Shown here piece by piece: positions 59,057-64,000 of a DNA stretch of 64,000 nucleotides. The stretch lies in NCBI GenBank assembly GCA_965206315.1, contig OZ242210.1, positions 1,488,001 through 1,552,000 on the forward strand. The letters are read 5' to 3'. The position numbers were made by a program, and so were the translations under genes. Below the pieces are notes generated by a model. It did no database searches and was not told where the DNA came from. It worked only from the letters and a program-made list of their open reading frames with translations. This DNA comes from Bin16 sp965206315 (GTDB lineage Bacteria > Chloroflexota > Dehalococcoidia > Lucifugimonadales > Australimonadaceae). Each line of letters begins with the position of its first letter. The stretch's first letter is position 1.

Positions 59057-59320
59057 ATGACCAGCATCACCGTACGGAACATCGAAGACGACCTCAAGCG
59101 GCGGCTGCGCATCAGGGCCGCTGAGCATGGTCATTCCATGGAAGAGGAGGCGCGGCGCATCCTGCGGGAGGCACTCGGCGAGGGCGAGGCTCCGCCGGAG
59201 AACACCGCGCCGGAGAAGGGCCTCGCGACGCAGATCCACGAGCTGTTCGCGCCGATCGGCGGCGTGGACGGCATTGAGTTCCCCAAGCTTGGCGGCCTGA
59301 AGCCGGCGGAGTTCGAGTAG
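59057..59320 (+). CDS. FitA-type ribbon-helix-helix antitoxin
   Basis: The 87-aa protein starts with ITVRNIEDDLKRRLRIRAAEHGHSMEEEARRILREAL, a ribbon-helix-helix DNA-binding domain, then a C-terminal tail that would bind and block the toxin. The pair is bicistronic, with the toxin 6 bases downstream. It probably represses its own promoter through the palindrome at 59001-59037. Confidence 0.88.
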   Translation: MTSITVRNIEDDLKRRLRIRAAEHGHSMEEEARRILREALGEGEAPPENTAPEKGLATQIHELFAPIGGVDGIEFPKLGGLKPAEFE

Positions 59321-59326
59321 CGAGTC

Positions 59327-59746
59327 GTGTTCGTTCTCGACACGAACGTGCTCTCGGAGTTGATGCTCGCGGCGCCTGACCCGAGACCGAGCGCGTGGGT
59401 TGACCGTGAACCAGAGCAGACGCTGTACACCACTGCTATCTCGGAGTCCGAGATACGTGTGGGCATCGCCCTGATGCCGGAGGGTCGGCGTCGGCAGGAA
59501 CTCTCGGTAACAGCGGAGCGGCTGTTCGAAGAACTGCTCGCGGGCCGCGTACTTCCGTTCGACCGCTACGCCGCGCGCGCCTACGCAGCCATAGGCGTGA
59601 CCCGGCGTGCCGCAGGCCGTGAGTACCACACGCGAGACTGTCAGATCGCCGCTATTGCCAAGGCCAACGGTGCCGCGGTTGCTACGAGAAACGTCCGGGA
59701 CTTCCTGGATTGCGGCGTCGAGATTGTGAACCCGTGGGACGGATGA
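59327..59746 (+). CDS. FitB/VapC-type PIN-domain toxin
   Basis: The 139-aa PIN-domain protein has the four acidic residues expected for a ribonuclease active site: D5 (VLDTNVLSE), E42 (ISESEIRVG), D104 (HTRDCQIAAIA) and D125 (TRNVRDF). All are present, so the toxin should be active as a Mg-dependent RNase when free of antitoxin. GTG start. It is the second gene of the pair. Confidence 0.9.
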   Translation: MFVLDTNVLSELMLAAPDPRPSAWVDREPEQTLYTTAISESEIRVGIALMPEGRRRQELSVTAERLFEELLAGRVLPFDRYAARAYAAIGVTRRAAGREYHTRDCQIAAIAKANGAAVATRNVRDFLDCGVEIVNPWDG

Positions 59747-59758
59747 GACAGGCCTGAC

Positions 59759-60364
59759 TTACCCCAGCACGGAGTAGCCCTGAGGCAGAGGGCCGCGGCC
59801 TGTGCCGGAGAGGGCGAGCGGCGCGCCCCTGCCGGACTCGACCGCAAGGGCGGCGAGCAGTTGCAGCGTAACGCCCATCGCCTCGCGTGACGGCTCGACC
59901 TCGACGCCGATTGCGTTAGCGAGGTCCAGCGTGTGGACGGTGAGCTCGAAGACGCGCGTCTCGAGGTAGTCGCCGAAGCGTATGCCCCCGTTGTCATATT
60001 CGATGATGGTGTCCTCATCGGTTGCGTCGAGGACCGGCTCGGAACGCGTCCAGTCGGCGTTCATCGTAGCGAGCGGGTCGTCGCCCAGCTCGCGGCCGGC
60101 GATGCGCCCTCGCTCGGCGACGCGCTCGTCGTCGCTCGGCTGTCGGAGGGAGCGGCGGTAGTGGTGTACGGCGGACGTGATGTCGACCGACTCAGCGCGC
60201 CGAACGCCGAACTCTTCGACACGCGTTATGGAGCGGCTGGCGTGGCCGACGAGGTCGCGGACGGTCCAGACACCGAGCGCGGGAGCGTCCCACTGCTCCG
60301 GCTGCACTTTGCCAGCGGTCTCCAGGAAGGAGGCGACGGCCTGCCGGTAGGCGGTGCGGCTCAC
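59759..60364 (-). CDS. DinB/maleylpyruvate-isomerase-fold protein
   Basis: The 201-aa protein matches the mycothiol-dependent maleylpyruvate isomerase N-terminal (DinB-like four-helix) domain: WTVRDLVGHASRSITRVEEFG and VFELTVHTLDLANAIGVE, with the His residues typical of the metal-binding site. The real thiol and substrate are unknown; Chloroflexota are not known to make mycothiol. GTG 60364 overlaps the metE stop, so the gene is coupled to metE. Confidence 0.75.
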   Translation of the reverse strand: MSRTAYRQAVASFLETAGKVQPEQWDAPALGVWTVRDLVGHASRSITRVEEFGVRRAESVDITSAVHHYRRSLRQPSDDERVAERGRIAGRELGDDPLATMNADWTRSEPVLDATDEDTIIEYDNGGIRFGDYLETRVFELTVHTLDLANAIGVEVEPSREAMGVTLQLLAALAVESGRGAPLALSGTGRGPLPQGYSVLG

Positions 60365-62655
60365 GACTGGCCCCGCAGCTCCTTCGCGGCATCCACCATG
60401 TTGAGGAGGGAGGGCTTCACCTCTTCCCAACGCCGGGTCTTGAGGCCGCAGTCCGGGTTCACCCAGAGCCGCTCCGGCGGGATGACGGCCATTGCCCTGC
60501 GAAGCAGATCGCTCATCTCTTCGGTTTCTGCGATACGCGGCGAGTGGATGTCGTAGACGCCGGGGCCTATCTCGTTGGGGTAGGGGTGTACGCGGAAAGT
60601 GTCGAGCAGCGTGCCGTCGGAGCGGGAGTTCTCCATGGAGATGACGTCCGCGTCCATGGCGGCGACGGCGTCGATGATGTCGTCGTAGGCGGCGTAGCAC
60701 ATGTGCGTGTGCATCTGGGTGCGGTCCTCGACGCCGCTGGTGGCGATGCGGAAGCACTCGACGGCCCACGCGAGGTATGTGTCCCAGTCCTCGCGGCGGA
60801 GGGGAAGCCCCTCGCGGATAGCGGGTTCGTCCACCTGGATGACGCGTATGCCCGCGCGTTCCAGGTCGCAGACCTCGTCGCGGATGACGAGGGCGAGCTG
60901 GCGGCACGTCTCGCTGCGCGGCTGGTCGTCGCGCACGAACGACCACTGGAGCATCGTGACAGGGCCGGTGAGCATGCCCTTGACCGGCTGCCGCGTGAGC
61001 GACTGCGCGTAGGAGATCCAGTCGACGGTCATGGGAGCGGGGCGGTGGAGGTCGCCGTAGATGATGGGCGGCTTGACGGCGCGGGAGCCGTAGCTCTGCA
61101 CCCAGCCGTTCGCGGTGGAGACGTAGCCATCCAACTGCTCGCCGAAGTACTCGACCATGTCGTTGCGTTCCGGCTCGCCGTGAACGAGCACGTCCAGACC
61201 GGTCTGCTCCTGGAAACGGACGGAGCGCTCGATCTCCTCGCGGATGAAGAGCTCGTACTGCTCGTTGGTGAGTTCGCCGCGGTTGCGGCTCGCACGCGCC
61301 TTCCGGATCTCCGGCGTCTGCGGGAACGAGCCGATGGTCGTAGTGGGGTAAGAGGGGAGGCGCAGCACCTGCTGCTGCGCCTTGCGGCGTTCGGGATAGG
61401 GGCTCGTGCGCTGCGCCATGGCCGGCGTCACGGCGGTGCTGCGCTCCTTCACGTCGGGATTGTGGATGCGGGTGGACGTCCTGCGCGACGCCATCGCGGC
61501 GGCGTTGGCGGCCAATGCGTTAGCGACGCGGGCGGACTCGCCGTTGACGGCCCTCGTGATGATGGCGACCTCTTCGACCTTCTGCTTCGCGAAGGCGAGC
61601 CAGGACTTCATCTCATCGTCGAGGTTCGTCTCGTTGTCGAGGTCGACCGGGGAGTGCAGCAGCGAGCATGAGGGGGCGATGAGGATGCGGTCGTTGCCGA
61701 GCACGGAGGAGGCGCGACGCGCGGTCGCGACGGCCTCTTCCAGATCTGTCTTCCAGATGTTGCGTCCGTCGACGAGCCCCAACGAGAGAGAGACCCCCTC
61801 TCCGAGCTTGGCGAGGATATTCTCGAGGTCTGCGCGCCCGCGGGCGAGATCGACGTGCAGGCCGTGCACCGGCATCGCGAGCGCGGCTTTCGTGTTCTGG
61901 CGCAGGTCGCCGAAGTAAACGGCGACGAGGAGGTTGAGCCCGGGCACTGCCGCAACGAGCCGGGCGTACGCCCGCCCGAATGCGGAGCGCTGCTTGTCGT
62001 TGAGCGTGAGGCTGAGGGCGGGTTCGTCCATCTGCACCCATTCCGCGCCTGCCTCTGCCAGCCGCTTGAGGATGCTCTCGTAGACGTCCACGAGTCCTTC
62101 GAGCAGCACGAGCGGGTCGAACGAAGGGTCGTCCGACTTGGAAAGCAGCAGGTAGGTCACCGGGCCGACGAGGACGGGGCGGGTGTGGATGCCGAGTTCC
62201 TTCGCCTCCAGGAACTCGTCGACGGGCTTGGTCGAGCGCAGGGAGAAGACCTGGCTCCGGTTTATCTCAGGGACGATGTAGTGGTAATTCGTGTCGAACC
62301 ACTTGGTCATCTCCATGGCGGAGACGCCGGGGCGCTCTTCGGAGGCGGTGCGGCCACGCCCCATGGCGAAATAGGTGTCGAGGCCGACCTCACCCTCGGA
62401 AGCTTCATAGCGTTCGGGTATCGCTCCGACCATGACGCTCGTGTCGAGGACGTGGTCGTAGAACGAGAAGTCGTTAGAGGGGATGTGAGCGATGCCGGCC
62501 TTGCGCTGGAGGGCCCAATGCGTCCGGCGTATGGCGGCGGCGCGTTGCTGCAGTTCCTGTTCGTCTATCTTGCCGGCCCAGTACGCCTCGACGGCCCATT
62601 TGAGTTCGCGTTTCGCGCCGATCCGAGGGAACCCGAGATTGGTTGACGTAGCCAA
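60361..62655 (-). CDS. metE: Cobalamin-independent methionine synthase MetE
   Basis: The 764-aa enzyme has the full MetE length with both barrel domains. Zinc ligands are the His and Cys of MHTHMCYAAYDDI and the Cys of NPDCGLKTRRW. It transfers a methyl group from 5-methyl-tetrahydrofolate (triglutamate) to homocysteine, linking C1 units produced by the gcv genes nearby. ATG 62655 has GAGGAGA upstream. A structured leader precedes it. Confidence 0.94.
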   Translation of the reverse strand: MATSTNLGFPRIGAKRELKWAVEAYWAGKIDEQELQQRAAAIRRTHWALQRKAGIAHIPSNDFSFYDHVLDTSVMVGAIPERYEASEGEVGLDTYFAMGRGRTASEERPGVSAMEMTKWFDTNYHYIVPEINRSQVFSLRSTKPVDEFLEAKELGIHTRPVLVGPVTYLLLSKSDDPSFDPLVLLEGLVDVYESILKRLAEAGAEWVQMDEPALSLTLNDKQRSAFGRAYARLVAAVPGLNLLVAVYFGDLRQNTKAALAMPVHGLHVDLARGRADLENILAKLGEGVSLSLGLVDGRNIWKTDLEEAVATARRASSVLGNDRILIAPSCSLLHSPVDLDNETNLDDEMKSWLAFAKQKVEEVAIITRAVNGESARVANALAANAAAMASRRTSTRIHNPDVKERSTAVTPAMAQRTSPYPERRKAQQQVLRLPSYPTTTIGSFPQTPEIRKARASRNRGELTNEQYELFIREEIERSVRFQEQTGLDVLVHGEPERNDMVEYFGEQLDGYVSTANGWVQSYGSRAVKPPIIYGDLHRPAPMTVDWISYAQSLTRQPVKGMLTGPVTMLQWSFVRDDQPRSETCRQLALVIRDEVCDLERAGIRVIQVDEPAIREGLPLRREDWDTYLAWAVECFRIATSGVEDRTQMHTHMCYAAYDDIIDAVAAMDADVISMENSRSDGTLLDTFRVHPYPNEIGPGVYDIHSPRIAETEEMSDLLRRAMAVIPPERLWVNPDCGLKTRRWEEVKPSLLNMVDAAKELRGQS

Positions 62656-62676
62656 GTCGCTCTCCTCTGCCGAAAA

Positions 62677-62726
62677 CAGGAAGATTCAAACCCACAATGG
62701 ATGCGGAACCGGTGGGAAGATTCCTG
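62677..62726 (-). ncRNA. Possible structured leader of metE
   Basis: In the leader between the promoter and metE, CAGGAA (62677-62682) can pair with TTCCTG (62721-62726) and CCCAC (62691-62695) with GTGGG (62712-62716), with an asymmetric internal loop (8 and 4 bases) and a 16-base apical loop. It does not match a riboswitch class I can recognise, but its position suggests control of methionine synthesis. Confidence 0.4.
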
Positions 62727-62759
62727 CGATGTTAGTCGCCGGGGGATGACGCAGCCGTC

Positions 62760-62789
62760 ATTGTACCGTGCGCAGGGGTGCGGACTCAA
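62760..62789 (-). promoter_or_regulatory. Promoter of metE
   Basis: TTGAGT (62789-62784), 18-base spacer, TACAAT (62765-62760) on the minus strand, giving a leader of about 98 bases. Confidence 0.55.
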
Positions 62790-62848
62790 CGCCTGACAGG
62801 CGTGCAGCGGGCACGGTTCGCCGGAACGCTTCGGGTATTCCGTTCGGC

Positions 62849-64000
62849 TTAGTTCGCGTCGAGCCTGAAGAACTCGATGGCGTTGCCGCAGGTCATCTTG
62901 TAACGCACCTCTTCGGGGGCGCCCTCGAACGCTCGGTCGAGGATCTTCAACGAGTCGGGCCAGTCCGATTCCTGGTGCGGGAAGTCGGAGCCCCAGATGA
63001 GGTTGTCCACGTTCAACTGGTCGCGCGCCAGCACGCCCACCCGGTCGTACTGGAAGCCCCAGAGCGTGTGCTCCAGCAGATACTCGCTCGGCGGGCGCGA
63101 CAGCGGCTTGAAGCCCAACTGGTTCTCCGCCCAGTACCGGTTCCGCTCGTACCGGATGTCGGCGCTCTGCAGGAAGAACGGTATCCAGCCGATCTGGTTC
63201 TCGGCGAAGAGTATCTTGAGCGAGGGGAAGCGGTCGAAGAGACCGGACAGCGTCCACTGCACGGCGGGCATCGCGCCGCTGCCCTTGATAGGGCTGAACC
63301 GCGCCATCTGCTCCGGGAAACTGCGCCCCGGAGCCTCGAGTTCCTTCAGCAGTTCGGGTGTGGCCCTGGGGTAGTCCAGGAAGGGGCCCTTGCCGGTGCG
63401 TTCGATGTCCACGTGGACGGTCACCGGCATGTCGAGGTCGAGCGCCGTCTCCCAGAACCGGTCGTCCTCGGTGGACGGGTACTGCTTGCCGGACGGGAAG
63501 TCCTGCAGCATGATCGCCTTCGCGCCGATCTCCTTGCAGTGCTTCAGCTCATCGATATGGGCGTCCAGGTCCTCGATGATGGGCATGATCGTCACGCCGA
63601 TGAGACGGTCCGGGTTCTCGGCGCAGTAGTCCTGGATGAGCCAGTCGTTGTACGCCCGGACGATGCTCAGGTACGCCTCGTTGTCGTCCACCATCCGCCA
63701 CATCCTCGGGCCGGTGGCCTGCGCGGGGAACAGCACCTCGGCGTCCACGCCGTCTATGTCCTGCTCCTGCATGCGTTGCTGGGGGGAGCCCGTTCCGGGC
63801 GTCCCCTCGTACTTCACACCGGACGGCAGGTAGTGCTCACGTCCTCTGCCGCCGTAGAGGTCGGCCGGGTTCGCCTTGCGCGTCTGCTTGCCGTCGATGA
63901 ACCAGGCGTCGGTGTCGTCGTCGATACGTACGAGCTTGGGCGCGCGGTCGCGGTGCTGCTCGGGGACGCGAGGCGTCCAGTTCGCGGTGTCGACCTCCAT
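62849..64000 (-). CDS. Amidohydrolase (TIM-barrel, amidohydrolase_2 family), 5' end probably outside window
   Basis: At least 383 residues are visible from an ATG at the window edge; family members normally begin earlier with a metal-binding D-x-H motif that is missing here, so the true start is probably upstream. Visible motifs are VTVHVDIE, LFAENQIGWIPFFLQSADIRY (typical of the family) and IWGSDFPHQESDWPDS with the distal metal-binding Asp. The enzymes hydrolyse or decarboxylate aromatic or cyclic carboxylates. The substrate is unknown. Similar proteins are common in SAR202 genomes. Confidence 0.85.
   Translation of the reverse strand: MEVDTANWTPRVPEQHRDRAPKLVRIDDDTDAWFIDGKQTRKANPADLYGGRGREHYLPSGVKYEGTPGTGSPQQRMQEQDIDGVDAEVLFPAQATGPRMWRMVDDNEAYLSIVRAYNDWLIQDYCAENPDRLIGVTIMPIIEDLDAHIDELKHCKEIGAKAIMLQDFPSGKQYPSTEDDRFWETALDLDMPVTVHVDIERTGKGPFLDYPRATPELLKELEAPGRSFPEQMARFSPIKGSGAMPAVQWTLSGLFDRFPSLKILFAENQIGWIPFFLQSADIRYERNRYWAENQLGFKPLSRPPSEYLLEHTLWGFQYDRVGVLARDQLNVDNLIWGSDFPHQESDWPDSLKILDRAFEGAPEEVRYKMTCGNAIEFFRLDAN

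Noticed and set aside
1..64000. tRNA, rRNA or integrase-associated attachment sites
   Set aside because: No tRNA or rRNA sequence, integrase gene or clear attachment duplication could be recognised by eye in any intergenic stretch; a tRNAscan search would be decisive.

Overview
The window is a GC-rich (roughly two-thirds G+C) bacterial chromosome segment with tightly packed, mostly colinear operons. Its gene content suggests Chloroflexota, most likely the Dehalococcoidia/SAR202 side of the phylum. The evidence is a Rex repressor, an HspR-GrpE-DnaK operon without CIRCE sites, a two-subunit 2-oxoacid:ferredoxin oxidoreductase, large secreted Ig-like proteins sharing a WNL/YWVW C-terminus, and the mix of luciferase-like flavin monooxygenases, an enolase-superfamily enzyme, a DUF1989 protein and an amidohydrolase that is typical of SAR202 genomes. 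The assignment is inference from gene content; there is no rRNA or tRNA gene in the window.

Layout. 1-7.1 kb: two large paralogous secreted proteins (the first cut by the window edge), each followed by a strong terminator, and a small membrane-anchored surface protein. 7.2-9.2 kb: BioY, a degenerate metallo-beta-lactamase-fold protein and a DUF151 nuclease-like protein. 9.4-16.3 kb: a complete F1Fo ATP synthase operon (atpI-like, B, E, F, H, A, G, D, C), converging on rex. 17-26.4 kb: an LVIVD protein, DUF503 with an MrfA-type helicase, a 5'-nucleotidase-type lipoprotein, an HDAC-type deacetylase, an enolase-superfamily enzyme, a small cupin, a GNAT acetyltransferase and a rhodanese. 26.4-30 kb: DUF1989 and a third large surface protein. 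30-33.6 kb: hspR-grpE-dnaK facing a zinc-ribbon gene across a symmetric divergent promoter. 33.6-37.2 kb: DUF309, ccmE and two tandem bicupins. 37.2-39.1 kb: a repeat-bordered, AT-richer islet with a zinc-binding protein and a DUF2971 protein. 39.3-41.7 kb: ccmABCD. 41.8-46.9 kb: a sulfite-oxidase-fold protein, korAB and citrate synthase. 46.9-51.9 kb: a small zinc protein, an NDUFAF7-type methyltransferase, TrmI, a peroxiredoxin, a ThDP enzyme and DUF1330. 52.3-56.6 kb: glycine cleavage genes gcvT-gcvH-gcvPA-gcvPB. 56.6-59 kb: two luciferase-like monooxygenases. 59-59.7 kb: a FitAB-type toxin-antitoxin pair. 59.8-64 kb: a DinB-like protein, metE with a structured leader, and an amidohydrolase cut by the window edge.

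The most notable gene is the peroxiredoxin at 49342-49803 (minus strand). Its peroxidatic cysteine codon is an in-frame UGA, and a SECIS-like hairpin follows immediately, so it is very probably a selenoprotein that a standard gene caller would break or truncate. Other points of interest are the palindromic divergent heat-shock promoter, a dispersed genomic repeat inserted in frame into one surface protein, a metallo-beta-lactamase-fold protein without its metal motif, a CxxxY-type CcmE, a GrpE gene with an internal low-GC patch, and -10 boxes placed so that several genes would be transcribed without a leader.

Functionally the window points to an aerobic heterotroph that breathes (c-type cytochrome maturation, ATP synthase, Rex control of redox state), makes or oxidises 2-oxoacids with ferredoxin, oxidises glycine to C1 units, and uses flavin monooxygenases and related enzymes on resistant organic compounds.
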